64,000 bases of DNA from NCBI RefSeq assembly GCF_036173065.1, contig NZ_CP108041.1, positions 3,599,001 through 3,663,000 on the forward strand, in the 5' to 3' direction. The stretch is from Rhodococcus sp. NBC_00297. Lineage in GTDB: Bacteria > Actinomycetota > Actinomycetes > Mycobacteriales > Mycobacteriaceae. Shown one piece after another: positions 27,410-36,625 of this stretch. Under the pieces are notes generated by a model that was not told where the DNA came from, searched no databases, and saw only the letters and a list, made by a program, of their open reading frames with translations. A program made the translations under genes and the position numbers. Within the stretch, counting starts at the first letter, position 1; every line of letters begins with the position of its first letter.

Positions 27410-28917
27410 AGCCGAACCGCGCACTGGTCGTGCATGTGTCGTCGTCGGTGATCGGAGATGGGGAGATCGCTCCGCCGACGAGGGGCCAGGTATGGACGGG
27501 ACCGTTGAGGTTCGTCGAGAGGGGACCTGACGATCCGGATGTCGTGCGCATCCGGGCGCGCCTCGAGCCCTCGGACACACCTCCGATGCGCCAACACACC
27601 GATGGTGCCGAGTCACCGCAACGGTGGGAGTGGAGCGGCCTGCTTCGGGGCGACGGGTGGACCGCGTCGTGGCGTGGGTTCGTCCCCCGCTCAGGGGAAG
27701 TGGAGCTCACGGGGCAGTTCTGGGGCACCTTCGGGTACGACACCGATGGTCGTGTCAGGGGTCGCGTGACGCGAGTGCAGATGGCGACGGACCGGTATCG
27801 ACGCACAGCAGACAGTGGGTGGCACCCGGTACCGGGGCCCAGTCGACTACGCGAGGTCGACGCCGCTCCGCAGTTCTTCGACGACAGGCTCGTCTCGACA
27901 GACGAGGAGGACGTGGCACACAGGGAGGGCAGCGTCAGGGTGGAGCTCGACCTCGACGATGTGCCTCCCCTGCCGGTTCGTCCCAGCGTCGTGCCGGGGG
28001 ACGTCTCCTGCGCGGGTGGCGCCATGTGGGTGGTGGATACAGCTCTCCCCACTGTCATGCGTGTCAGCGAGGGGATCGTGACGCGGTTCCTGCTGCCGGG
28101 CGCCGTCGGGGTCGAACGTCGGGTCCATGCGACGCCGTCCGGGTGCTGGGTCACCGGAGCGGACGGAATCATCTGGGTCGCAGAGGGGGCGACGCCCGTC
28201 CGCGTGGACGATCGTGACGTCCCCGCGGGTGACGTCGTCGGCGACACGTTGTTGGCGTGTACCGGGTCGTCGACGTGGACCCTGTTCAGGCCAGGTGTCG
28301 ATCCCATCGACGTCGAGACTGCCGCAGGCCGCGTCAGCTCTGTTGTCGCGAACGGTGATTCTGTGTATGCCGTCGTCGTGCAAGGCGCCAAGGCCGGTGC
28401 CCGCGTGGTGCGAGTGTCGGACGCGGGGGAGTCGACGGTCGGCCCAACGGTGCCCCTGCTGCCTCGCGGACACGGAGAGCCTTTTCTCTTCGGTGATCCT
28501 CTCCGGTTGGTCCGTGGCTCCGACGTCGGGTGGGTGCAGGAGAACCTGAGTGTGCGTGACGACGGTGAATGGGGCGGGCGCCCACTACGAGGTGGCCAGG
28601 CGGGACCGGTCGCGTGGACGGTCGGGCACGTTCCCGACGGATCCTCCAGGACGGGGTGGTGGCCATTGCCGCGGCCGGTGGACGCTGACCGGAGTGTTCT
28701 GTCGTGGCTGCTGACCCTGCACGACTCGACGACCTTGGAACCGTTGACCAGTGTCACCATCCCCACGTCCGTGCCACGGGTCGTGTTCGACGGCACCAGA
28801 GTCCTGGTCGTCGGTAACGGGCTGAGGAGTTTCCGCATCGATGCGCCGCTGATGGACAGCGGGGTGGACGTGGACGCAGCCCTACTGTGGGACGAGACGG
28901 ACGGGCCGCTGCTGTGA
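27406..28917 (+). CDS. Propeller-like protein, paralogue of 16971-18611
   Basis: 503 residues, soluble. Blocks matching the 546-residue protein include WSGLLRGDGWTASW, VRGRVTRVQMATDRYRR, LDLDDVPPLPVRPSVVPG, GCWVTGADGIIWV and WWPLPRPVD. The GTG at 27406 overlaps the previous stop (27407-27409). It is the second gene of a two-gene operon whose members are related to each other, so an in-place duplication is likely. No catalytic motif was seen. Confidence 0.76.
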   Translation: MKPNRALVVHVSSSVIGDGEIAPPTRGQVWTGPLRFVERGPDDPDVVRIRARLEPSDTPPMRQHTDGAESPQRWEWSGLLRGDGWTASWRGFVPRSGEVELTGQFWGTFGYDTDGRVRGRVTRVQMATDRYRRTADSGWHPVPGPSRLREVDAAPQFFDDRLVSTDEEDVAHREGSVRVELDLDDVPPLPVRPSVVPGDVSCAGGAMWVVDTALPTVMRVSEGIVTRFLLPGAVGVERRVHATPSGCWVTGADGIIWVAEGATPVRVDDRDVPAGDVVGDTLLACTGSSTWTLFRPGVDPIDVETAAGRVSSVVANGDSVYAVVVQGAKAGARVVRVSDAGESTVGPTVPLLPRGHGEPFLFGDPLRLVRGSDVGWVQENLSVRDDGEWGGRPLRGGQAGPVAWTVGHVPDGSSRTGWWPLPRPVDADRSVLSWLLTLHDSTTLEPLTSVTIPTSVPRVVFDGTRVLVVGNGLRSFRIDAPLMDSGVDVDAALLWDETDGPLL

Positions 28918-28942
28918 GCGCGGTACTCGCCCCGAGAGGTTG

Positions 28943-29905
28943 TCAGGGACCTTCCAGGCTCGGCTCCTCAGCCTCCATCAACTCGACGTCCTCCGGAGAC
29001 AAGATCTCGTTGGGGTCGTAGTCCTTGGTCAGTCCGCCTGCGGCGGTGGGATTCGTTTCGGCACCGAGGGCGATCTGCAGGCCACGTGCCAACGGTTCGA
29101 CCATCTCGGCAGGGGCGAACCTGGTGGTGAACGCGGCGGCCACGGCGTCTGCGGCGAGTATTTCTGCGAGGACCGACGAGGACAGGTCGACATCGTCGCC
29201 GGCGACGTTCGACGACAGATCGCAGGACTGGAAGTAGATGGGAACGATCGATTGGGCGGTCTCCCATTGGCTTTCGAGTCCGGCGTCGACGGAGGCCGCC
29301 CGGAGTTGGGCTCGTGTCGCAGCAGCGTCCGCTTCGCGCATCGGCGGTGCGTCGCGGACCCGCTCGACGTAGTTTTCGTACCCGTTGCGGGCGAAGCTTT
29401 CGACTACGTCGATGACGGATGACCAGTTCGGTCCGAGCAACTGACCGAGATTCTCTTCGGTGACCTTGAACGTCGAGATCCGTCGTGCCTGCGAGGCGAA
29501 GTACTCCTCGGTGTCGCGTACGGGGTCGAGGCCGGCCTCGGGTGGGATTGCTGCGACCCAGAGTGCTTCGGTGATGGACGCGTCGCCGGGGACGGTACTG
29601 GCGCGGTCCGCCGCCTGGTCGGAGGAGAGCTGCCCATCGACAGCGACTTGCGGGCCGGGTGCGATGCCGTTGACCAGGAGAAGGTCACCGGCGGTGTGTG
29701 ACAGCTGCGTCAGGCGGTCCGTAGGTTCAGCATCGTTCTGCACCGGATCGCCGGCTGTACAGGTGTTGTCGCGCAAGTATGGATCGACCACGGCCCCGGG
29801 TCGGGGGTCCTCGGCGGCGTTCTCCGTGCTTCCACATGCGGCGATCGACAACAGAAGTACGGCGCCACACATCTGAGCGACGAGCCGGGATCGGGAATGA
29901 ACCAT
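28943..29905 (-). CDS. Lipoprotein, 320 aa, unknown
   Basis: A typical signal (VHSRSRLVAQMCGAVLLL) and lipobox IAACGS, then an acidic, helical mature domain with a Cys in DNTCTAGDP and one in FQSCDLSSN. It ends LEGP. ATG 29905 is used; TTG at 29908 precedes it. The gene is convergent with the propeller pair. The family is not recognised. Confidence 0.74.
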   Translation of the reverse strand: MVHSRSRLVAQMCGAVLLLSIAACGSTENAAEDPRPGAVVDPYLRDNTCTAGDPVQNDAEPTDRLTQLSHTAGDLLLVNGIAPGPQVAVDGQLSSDQAADRASTVPGDASITEALWVAAIPPEAGLDPVRDTEEYFASQARRISTFKVTEENLGQLLGPNWSSVIDVVESFARNGYENYVERVRDAPPMREADAAATRAQLRAASVDAGLESQWETAQSIVPIYFQSCDLSSNVAGDDVDLSSSVLAEILAADAVAAAFTTRFAPAEMVEPLARGLQIALGAETNPTAAGGLTKDYDPNEILSPEDVELMEAEEPSLEGP

Positions 29906-30044
29906 CAATGGAGACTAGCGAGATCCGCCCACCGTCGAGACAGGTACGCCGTCACCTCGGGCGGGATGATGAACGCCACCGGACCTGGGAGGTGGCCGAC
30001 AGCGCATGCGTCGAGCCAGTCGGCTACAGCGCTAGCCTTGCGGC

Positions 30045-30410
30045 ATGGGAGATGACGTTCGACCCGGCTTGCCGGAGTACGGGCCTGCGCACGATTCCTG
30101 GAGCCTCCGATGCGCTGCAGCCCTTCTGAGCGGCCTTGTTCACCGTCAGAACCAAGGTGGGTACCGGGTGACCGACTTCCATCTCTCCGCCCTGAGTGGT
30201 TCCATCGACGTGAGTGTCACCTTCGACGGGCAGGCGCCAACTCGACCCCCCGTCATGGACGTACTGTTCGCACTGAACATCGCTAACCTGCAGCGAATGT
30301 TCTCTGATCCAGAGCAGGCCGCCTCGGCCTATATCCACGATCTCCACCTGATTCCTCTGGCAGCGCTGTCCCAGGCGCCGGGCGCCACGACGGTCGTTCG
30401 GGTCGTGTGA
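30045..30410 (+). CDS. Hypothetical protein, 121 aa
   Basis: A soluble 121-residue protein: GLPEYGPAHDSWSLRCAAAL, then GGYRVTDFHLSALSGSIDVS. I recognise no family. It is followed 52 bases later by the stop-interrupted gene at 30463, with which it could be co-transcribed. Confidence 0.55.
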   Translation: MGDDVRPGLPEYGPAHDSWSLRCAAALLSGLVHRQNQGGYRVTDFHLSALSGSIDVSVTFDGQAPTRPPVMDVLFALNIANLQRMFSDPEQAASAYIHDLHLIPLAALSQAPGATTVVRVV

Positions 30411-30462
30411 CCGGAGGTGTTCGAGCGCAACGGATCTGCATCAGCAGGGAGGAGGCATACTT

Positions 30463-30870
30463 GTGAGTGACTTCGAGACTGATTACGAGATCTCGTACGA
30501 TCCGCAGCATTTCGGTCGGGAGTCGACTGAACGGTTCCCCCCGGATCACAGCGCTCACTGACGCCTCGAGTTCGTGGCGTGCCTCATCCACACGTTGAAG
30601 AGAAGCGCAGCCGACGGACACTTCCGAGTCGAGGAAATCACTGTACGAGGCCACGAGGTGGCCACGATCCTGACCTTCCCGGAAGCGGACCGGCGGCGAA
30701 CATACGGCAAGGTCGCTGACATCGACCACATTCGCTCGAGTTACAACTCGGTACCAGCAGTCGCTGCCGAGGAATGGAGCACAGATCTAACTCAGCCCGC
30801 GTGGGATCCCGCTCGGGTCGAAGGCGGAATATGTTGGCGCAGGTATCCACCGCTATCCGGTGACTTCTAG
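30463..30870 (+). pseudogene. Hypothetical gene interrupted by a single in-frame TGA
   Basis: GTG 30463 follows a strong GGAGG (30451-30455). The frame reads VSDFETDYEISYDPQHFGRE... to PPDHSAH, then a TGA at 30559-30561, then continues in the same frame without a break: RLEFVACLIHTLKRSA through to 30870. The sequence around the stop fits HSAH-W-RLEF, so a TGG-to-TGA change is likely. A second ribosome site for the downstream part is not evident. Family unknown; without the stop it would be 135 residues. Confidence 0.68.
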
Positions 30871-31304
30871 CTACTGGGTCTTGCCAACCCGGTCACCGTT
30901 TCGGGTGCGGGCCCGGTCGAGCGGACCATGACTCGGCCGGTCTCCTCATCGACCAGTTTCACCGTGCACACACCGCGAGACGGTGTCGTCCAGATGGTCA
31001 CTTCGGACTCCTCTGCCTCCCCGTCGACCCTGAACCTCTCGGAATAGAACGGGATCGCAGTATCGGATGCGAAATCGGGTGGTCTGCTGACAAAGACTTC
31101 CTCCGACGCGCGGGACGCGAACGAGGACCGAACGGTGGCGACACCGTCGTCACCGCAATCCACGGTAGCCACGATCGCGGCGCCCGGAGTAGCCGAGAGT
31201 GCATCCGCCGTGTCATCCACCGTGCAGCCAACCACGGCGCTCAGGACGGCCGCGGAAGCGCACAACGTGACCCGCCCTGTTCGACGTTGGGCAAGTACGG
31301 CCAT
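30867..31304 (-). CDS. Lipoprotein, 145 aa
   Basis: The signal peptide is short: QRRTGRVTLCASAAVLSAVV with lipobox VVGC; the mature domain has one Cys in TVDCGDDG and one in RGVCTVKL. ATG 31304 follows GGAAGGG at a good distance; longer frames lack support. It is convergent with the stop-interrupted gene, overlapping its last four bases. Unknown family. Confidence 0.7.
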   Translation of the reverse strand: MAVLAQRRTGRVTLCASAAVLSAVVGCTVDDTADALSATPGAAIVATVDCGDDGVATVRSSFASRASEEVFVSRPPDFASDTAIPFYSERFRVDGEAEESEVTIWTTPSRGVCTVKLVDEETGRVMVRSTGPAPETVTGLARPSS

Positions 31305-31517
31305 CACATGATCCCTTCCGTTCATCTGCACAGGTTCACGAGCGCGAAGTACGGCTGCCTGGTTTGTCTGATTCTCCCGCATTCGTATCTCTTGGTCTGA
31401 TCTTCCGGCCCTGAGATGCGGACTCCGCCTGGCACGGTCGCCGAGTGGGCTTCTCGCGGTCGGTCGGCGAACAGGTTCGGCGTCGGCCGGGGGTGTCCAC
31501 TTCTCTAGGCTGAACCG

Positions 31518-31868
31518 ATGACCAGCACAGGTGAGGTTGCGGATTGGCGTGGTGAAGAAGGGTGGGGTGTCGTCGAGTCAGCCGACACTCCCGGCGGATG
31601 CTGGGTCCACCTCAGCGACCTATGGGCGATCGCCTTGCCGCCTGCGCGAGAGAATGAAGTCATCCACATCTCTGGTGACGGAGCCGGCGAGTTGATCATG
31701 GGTGAGACCGTCGACTTCGAGTGGGAGCACGTGCGACAGGACGGTTACGACTATCGCGCTGTCAGCGTGCGTCCTCGTCGTGACGGCTCGACGAGAACTG
31801 TTCGGTGGGAGTACGGCGGCAATCGCCATCCTGGAATCGTATCCCGGACCGTCCGCCGGTCGGAGTGA
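31518..31868 (+). CDS. Cold-shock-like domain protein
   Basis: 116 residues. GEVADWRGEEGWGVVES, PGGCWVHLSDLW, GETVDFEWEHVRQDGYDYRA and VSVRP follow the order of a cold-shock OB fold with RNP-like aromatic strands, in the divergent actinobacterial type that has Cys-Trp in place of the RNP aromatic pair. It is probably a nucleic-acid binding protein. A basic tail follows. It is a single gene 9 bp ahead of 31878. Confidence 0.75.
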   Translation: MTSTGEVADWRGEEGWGVVESADTPGGCWVHLSDLWAIALPPARENEVIHISGDGAGELIMGETVDFEWEHVRQDGYDYRAVSVRPRRDGSTRTVRWEYGGNRHPGIVSRTVRRSE

Positions 31869-31877
31869 GGCCGTCTG

Positions 31878-32190
31878 ATGCTCACAGCAAGGCACGAAAG
31901 GGTAGTCGAGACCGTGTCTCATTCGTTCGGGCTGATGACCGACAATCCGCGGGACGTCATCAACGGGCAGTACCCGGAGTTCAGTCTCGCCATATTCGCG
32001 GAGGATGTGATCTTCGTGAAGGTAGGCGTGAGGTCGGGTCCTGTCGACGTCGCAGTAGAGATGCACGACGAGCCCGCGGTCTACGACGACGAGAACTGGG
32101 AGGATGCCGTTGAGGGTGACCTGCACTACGACCTACCTGACGGCCTGTCGGTATTCCAGTCGCTTACGCATGGTTTCCCGCTCTCCCAGT
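31878..32190 (+). pseudogene. Hypothetical gene truncated by an IS481 remnant
   Basis: ATG 31878 opens a frame whose first 100 residues look native and acidic (EDVIFVKVGVRSGPVDVAVE, DENWEDAVEGDLHYD). After about 32190 the DNA matches, on the other strand, the end of an IS481-type transposase, and the frame runs on to 32426 in low-complexity Pro/Gly/Arg. The 3' part of the gene is missing. Family unknown. Confidence 0.6.
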
Positions 32191-32609
32191 GGGACGGGAG
32201 CGTTCGTAGCGCACCGCGGTGGTCTTCGACGATCGGATCGGTGTGCCGGTCATGGTGTCGAGCTCGCACAGGTACGGCACCCGATGGCGGCGCAACACCC
32301 GTGAGACGGTGCGGGCCGGCACTCCCACGGCGGGGCCGATCTGGTCCTGGCCCTGACGGTCGGTGCGCCGGGCCGCCAGGATCCGATCCTCCACCTCGGG
32401 GCGGTGCGGGTCGGCATCGTGGGTAGGCGTGACGATCTGTCTCGCAGACCCGACTCGCCCTCGGCGGCGTTACGGTCCATCCATGTCTTGACGCACTTGC
32501 GGGAGACGCCCATGGCGGCGGCGATGTGGGCCTGCGGCCACCCCTGCTGGTGACGGGCCACGATCAGCGATCTGTCGTGGACGGTGGTGCGGGCTTAACG
32601 GTGGGACAC
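32190..32609 (-). mobile_element. IS481-type transposase remnant
   Basis: Reading minus from GTG 32609: a stop follows after four residues (TAA, plus positions 32595-32597), then GWPQAHIAAAMGVSRKCVKT, AEGESGLRDRSSR; near 32400 the frame shifts and continues EDRILAARR, GVPARTVSRVLRRHRVP, MTGTPIRSSKTTAVRYER. These are the helix-turn-helix and following region of IS481 transposases. The DDE catalytic half is absent and the match ends near 32190, where the gene at 31878 takes over. It is a dead remnant. Confidence 0.82.
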
Positions 32610-33077
32610 GAAAACCTCCGGGTGGATGTGGGCCTTAGACGAGCCACACCCCACTCGGAGGTTCTCCCTACTCCAAGCCGACACGCCTGCTACCAACATC
32701 ATGACCGGGTACAACTAGGGCTCGTCAAAGCGGGGGTCGCGGACCGGTATCTCGACATTTACTCAGCAGCTTGGCGCGCGTCGTCAAGGAGCCCATCGGC
32801 AACGGGGTAGTGCGAGCACCAATCGAGGCGGCTTTGATCGAGCGGAACAATCGTCCAGGATCGGGGCCCGGCCTGGTGCCCTATCTCGTCGTGGATGCTC
32901 AACGGGCGGCTGGCAATTCGTATCCGACATCAGCTGCCGGGAAGCCAACAACTCGCGCCGAGCACAACCGCGCCTATGCCGCTCGCCGCTTAGCTGAGAT
33001 CAAAGCTGGAGAAGGCTTCGACGCACCACACGTATTTGAGTGCCCCCGTTTTGCGCCTCCCCGTTGATACTAGACTG
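32610..33077. other. Stretch without a supported gene, beside the IS remnant
   Basis: The only long frame (32771-33067) encodes low-information sequence that matches no family I know. Part of this DNA may be the far end of the IS element or debris. Nothing else is visible. Confidence 0.5.
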
Positions 33078-34595
33078 ATGAGTACGAACGGAGTTCCCCT
33101 CCAGCTGTCGATCGCAACCGGTACCTACAGGTGCGATTGGAGGATCGAGGACCCAGACGACCCCGCCAAAACGTACGACACATCCGGTGAGGCGAACCTG
33201 GAGCCGTCGCGCCAATTCAGTGGCGGCGTATTCGGTCGCGCCCCGTTACTGAAGACACCCACGGCTGACGGCGGGTTGCAGTCCAAGCTACCGCAGACGT
33301 TCAACTATCCAATTGTGCACGGGAGGCTCGACCGTGGTGAGGATATTGTGTTGCTGGACGCAGTGCTGACGGTGTGGGACGAGGACCGCGGATCCGGCCT
33401 CATGCATTTCAGTGGACCGAACGCGATCTTCGATTCGGCCGTTGCTCTCGTGGGTCGAGACATTCCCGCGGTTGACAGAATCGTGTTCGACTCGTTCAGA
33501 ATTCAGATCACGGGTTTAGACGAATTCGCGGCAACGCCTCCTATCGCCGAAACGGCGTACCCCAGGCAGGTTTCAGAACCTGGAAAACATGTCTGGTCAG
33601 CGACATATCGCCCAGAGAGCAATCAAGCATGGTCTGACGACGACGCCCAGGTAACGGTCGATTATTCCGGTTCGGCAACGGTCGCGGATCCCTATCGGTT
33701 CGCAGTTTCGTTCAGTCCGACAATTGAGATTCGCTTAAAAGAACCGCTAGAATTTTCAGAATTTTATCAAAGTTGGATAGTTCCATTGGTTGGAATAGTG
33801 TGCGCTGCGACTGGGGAACAAGAAAAAATCACGTACCTGGCGTGCTCACCCGTATTCGAGGAAGACGATCGCCCACCGCAGCGGCGGCGAATGCAGGCTT
33901 TCATGGGCCGGGTGACGCAGGAACCATTTGCATCCGTCACCGATTACAAACGGCGCCGCTATTGCGCGATTAAGTTGGGGGAGGGGCACTCATTGCTAGA
34001 GCTACTGCGGCTGTGGCAGCGAGAAGCGGCTTTCGGAAATCCAATTCTGGAAACTTACGATGTTACCGCCCTGTCTGCAGATCAACACCCGCGTGCACGC
34101 TTCCTCTTACTCGTTCAGGCCATCGAAGGCTTGTGTGGTTACGAGAATCGTTTCCGTGACCAAACTGCAGAATACCAGGACAAGAACAAGGCAATGTTGG
34201 AGAAAATTCGGCCACTGCTGGAAGCAAAGGACTGGCAGAAGATTAAAAGAAACCTTAGATCCACTCCCGTGAATCTCGATAACGTTCTTACCGAAATGTC
34301 GGTGACGCTACCCTTCGACCTGATGGGGGCGCTAGGACAAACTTCACTCGTGAAGGCGGTTAGGTCCTCGTCGACTCATCCAGTCTCGACCGAAGCGGCG
34401 ATACGAACCGTCCGAAATGATCTTGCGCATGGGCGGAAGAATCATGACCTTTACGATCTAGATGACGCAGCGGGACTTCTGAACCGTGTCGCTCGAGCGC
34501 ATCTTCTACGCATTCTCAACGTCGCCGAGGAGCAACAGCTTGAGGTGCTAGACCCCGACCGTTTCCTACGAGGACCGAAAACAGTCGAGGGCTAG
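33078..34595 (+). CDS. ApeA-like HEPN protein, putative anti-phage abortive infection
   Basis: 505 residues. The N-terminal half is beta-rich (RQFSGGVFGRAPLL, PIVHGRLDRGEDIVLL), as in the ApeA N-terminal domain. The C-terminal half is helical and ends in a HEPN motif R-N-D-L-A-H (residues 446-451, RxxxxH), the RNase centre of HEPN proteins. ApeA is a known single-gene anti-phage system acting by abortive infection; the assignment here is by motif and layout. ATG 33078 is used; an upstream TTG (33036) is in frame. The second half of the gene is unusually AT-rich for this window, suggesting recent acquisition. It is convergent with a membrane protein gene. Confidence 0.78.
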   Translation: MSTNGVPLQLSIATGTYRCDWRIEDPDDPAKTYDTSGEANLEPSRQFSGGVFGRAPLLKTPTADGGLQSKLPQTFNYPIVHGRLDRGEDIVLLDAVLTVWDEDRGSGLMHFSGPNAIFDSAVALVGRDIPAVDRIVFDSFRIQITGLDEFAATPPIAETAYPRQVSEPGKHVWSATYRPESNQAWSDDDAQVTVDYSGSATVADPYRFAVSFSPTIEIRLKEPLEFSEFYQSWIVPLVGIVCAATGEQEKITYLACSPVFEEDDRPPQRRRMQAFMGRVTQEPFASVTDYKRRRYCAIKLGEGHSLLELLRLWQREAAFGNPILETYDVTALSADQHPRARFLLLVQAIEGLCGYENRFRDQTAEYQDKNKAMLEKIRPLLEAKDWQKIKRNLRSTPVNLDNVLTEMSVTLPFDLMGALGQTSLVKAVRSSSTHPVSTEAAIRTVRNDLAHGRKNHDLYDLDDAAGLLNRVARAHLLRILNVAEEQQLEVLDPDRFLRGPKTVEG

Positions 34596-34637
34596 TCTAG
34601 CGTGACATCGCGGAGGCGCCGAGTGCTCAGCGAAACA

Positions 34638-35576
34638 TTACAATTTTTTGTCGTCCGGATCGCCGGTGACGGACTGCTCTGAAGTCCGTACGATCGCACG
34701 TATAGTCGACTGGTTTCCGCGGGCAAGCTGTTTGAGTTTTCTCAGTTTCTCATCCAGTTCGGCCTGAAGTTCGGGCGTGGCGTTCTGGCGTTTTCTTTTC
34801 AAGCGACGTTTTCCGCGACGGTAGGTTATTTCTCGTTTCGCGGGAAACGTAGCTAGAACATACCAAACATGCAGACGTTTCAAGGGGATGACGACCCAAC
34901 CTTTGTAAAAACTCTTCAATTGCAAAATTCTTAAACGACGCACCAGCGACTTAAGTTGGTCTTCAGCTTCCAGTCGAGCATTGTTGCATGCCTCGACTGT
35001 AGTCATGAAGACGGCGTCGCCGGCCTGGTCTGCCGCCCTGTCGCGAACCTCTGCAGCAATATCAAAGACGTCCCCAACTCCTGGGACCCATTGCTTTATG
35101 AAGATTTTTGCTCGTGGATAATGCAGCCCAACGGGTGCTTTCAATTCTCTAAACAGTCGGAAGATCAGGCGATCAGCTGCAGCCGTGTTGCGGAAGGAGA
35201 TGTTCGCGACGACGCCCATAGATAATTCCGCGACTATGAGAGACCAGACAAGTGCTCGACTGCCGCCACTGAGAAGTAGGAATATCGCCAAGACGGCAGT
35301 GACCATCGCGAGGAAAAAACTTAATGTTGGTACGCGTCGACGAAGTGTTCGTGGGTACTCGATCAAAAATGCCAAACGCAGAACGGCGTCATCCGAATTA
35401 CGCTTAAGCTGGACCCAGCCTGGTGCACCGGCGTTGACCTTGTCAGTCAATTCGAGTGCGGTCTTGGCCCTCGTTTCCAGGCGACTTCTCTCTGAGTAAG
35501 CCGCGATTGCGGTTGGAAGGCCGACCAGGGCGGCAACCGCCACGATGACGATCTGAATCACCTGAATCAGGGGCAC
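34638..35576 (-). CDS. Membrane protein beside the ApeA-like gene
   Basis: 312 residues. Three helices: residues 5-27 (VIQIVIVAVAALVGLPTAI), about 85-105 and 107-128, then a helical cytoplasmic domain and a Lys/Arg-rich tail (KREITYRRGKRRLKRKRQ). No family is recognised. Its codon use is AT-richer than the neighbours, like the ApeA-like gene whose stop is 43 bases away, so the two may have arrived together. A membrane effector or partner role is conjecture. Confidence 0.68.
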   Translation of the reverse strand: MPLIQVIQIVIVAVAALVGLPTAIAAYSERSRLETRAKTALELTDKVNAGAPGWVQLKRNSDDAVLRLAFLIEYPRTLRRRVPTLSFFLAMVTAVLAIFLLLSGGSRALVWSLIVAELSMGVVANISFRNTAAADRLIFRLFRELKAPVGLHYPRAKIFIKQWVPGVGDVFDIAAEVRDRAADQAGDAVFMTTVEACNNARLEAEDQLKSLVRRLRILQLKSFYKGWVVIPLKRLHVWYVLATFPAKREITYRRGKRRLKRKRQNATPELQAELDEKLRKLKQLARGNQSTIRAIVRTSEQSVTGDPDDKKL

Positions 35577-35629
35577 TTGGACACGGTAGCGATCAGTTGG
35601 GGACGTGCACGGGCTAAGGATGTAGTTGT

Positions 35630-35767
35630 ATGTGGTCGATTGGCGGGCTGGGGATCGCGCGAGAGACCGTCACGCACGGGTCCTTCGTCTCTGTCGAACT
35701 CGCCGCCTACCATCAGGGGCGGGCGCGCTGGCTGGAGGTACTGCAGACTCTGGGAGAGAACGAGTGA
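35630..35767 (+). CDS. Possible 45-residue protein
   Basis: ATG 35630 opens a frame ending at 35767 (SVELAAYHQGRARWLEVLQT in its second half). It has no recognisable family and no strong ribosome site. It may be the end of a lost gene. Weak support. Confidence 0.25.
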   Translation: MWSIGGLGIARETVTHGSFVSVELAAYHQGRARWLEVLQTLGENE

Positions 35768-35776
35768 GCTCACTCC

Positions 35777-36433
35777 TCACCACCGCGTGGGGTCGGCAGC
35801 CATGACGTCGACCCTGGTTTGAACGGTCAGACGAGAGATCGTCTCCTTGGTGCCGCCGATGCCGGCCCAGGGCGGGTCGACATCGGAAGCGACACACCAG
35901 GCGTGGTCAGCTGGCCAGACCAATGCGGCCGGCGGCATGGAGTCGGGCCCGGTGACGGCACTCCACCGGCCGACCTCGCTCAACGTTCCGGTGAACAGGT
36001 AGTAGCTACGGTTCGGAATGAGCACAGTAGGCGGACCCGGGTCGATGTCGCGATCGATATCCGGCCAGCCGTCCCACAGGCAGAAGTAGCACCGATCGGG
36101 AGTCGTCGTCTCCGCTTTCAGCAGCTCGCAAAGTTCATTGAAGACGGGTGCGTCGCCTTGTTCTGTGAAGGGGCGTGGCGGGATCTCAGGCCTCGGCGCT
36201 TGTCCCTTGTCGGGGACGTACCGCAGTCGGGCATGCGACTCGAACATGCTGTGTGGTCCGAACTTCGCCAGCTCGTCCCACGGCACCGTCGATTCCGTGA
36301 TCCACCGGGCGGGATTCGGAACGCTCGAGTACTGCAGAACCATGTGGTCAGTCAACCAGGCCGTCGGGTATGTCGGGGCGCGTCGTGGAACAAAAGAACG
36401 AGCTAGTCGAAATTGATGGGTTCCGGCGTTCAT
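35777..36433 (-). CDS. WPAD-motif family protein, paralogue of 25134-25892
   Basis: 218 residues. TTTPDRCYFCLWDGWP and LVWPADHAWCVASDVD, AGIGGTKE match blocks of the 252-residue protein at 25134-25892, while the first 50 residues (SFVPRRAPTYPTAWLTDHMV) differ. ATG 36433 is the first start. Function unknown. Confidence 0.73.
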   Translation of the reverse strand: MNAGTHQFRLARSFVPRRAPTYPTAWLTDHMVLQYSSVPNPARWITESTVPWDELAKFGPHSMFESHARLRYVPDKGQAPRPEIPPRPFTEQGDAPVFNELCELLKAETTTPDRCYFCLWDGWPDIDRDIDPGPPTVLIPNRSYYLFTGTLSEVGRWSAVTGPDSMPPAALVWPADHAWCVASDVDPPWAGIGGTKETISRLTVQTRVDVMAADPTRW

Positions 36434-36625
36434 CGCACACGGCTACGCACTCCACCGGGCGGAGATTCTGCTGCTCTGTCTTAACTTCCGGCCGTGCCGT
36501 GGTCCGAAGTTCGCGTAACTGAGGTCATTTTGTGATGCGTGAAGGACCGAATCGCGGGTGAGGTGGATCCCAGCAGAGCAGAGCAGTGCGAGCTCCAGCG
36601 TCAGGAGCGACGTTACGCTGGACGA

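Noticed and set aside
30559..30561. TGA as a selenocysteine codon
   Set aside because: No SECIS-like stem-loop was recognised after it and the context suggests Trp; no selenoprotein family resemblance.
32771..33067. Open frame before the ApeA-like gene
   Set aside because: Low-information sequence, no family, overlaps the ApeA-like start region; may be debris.
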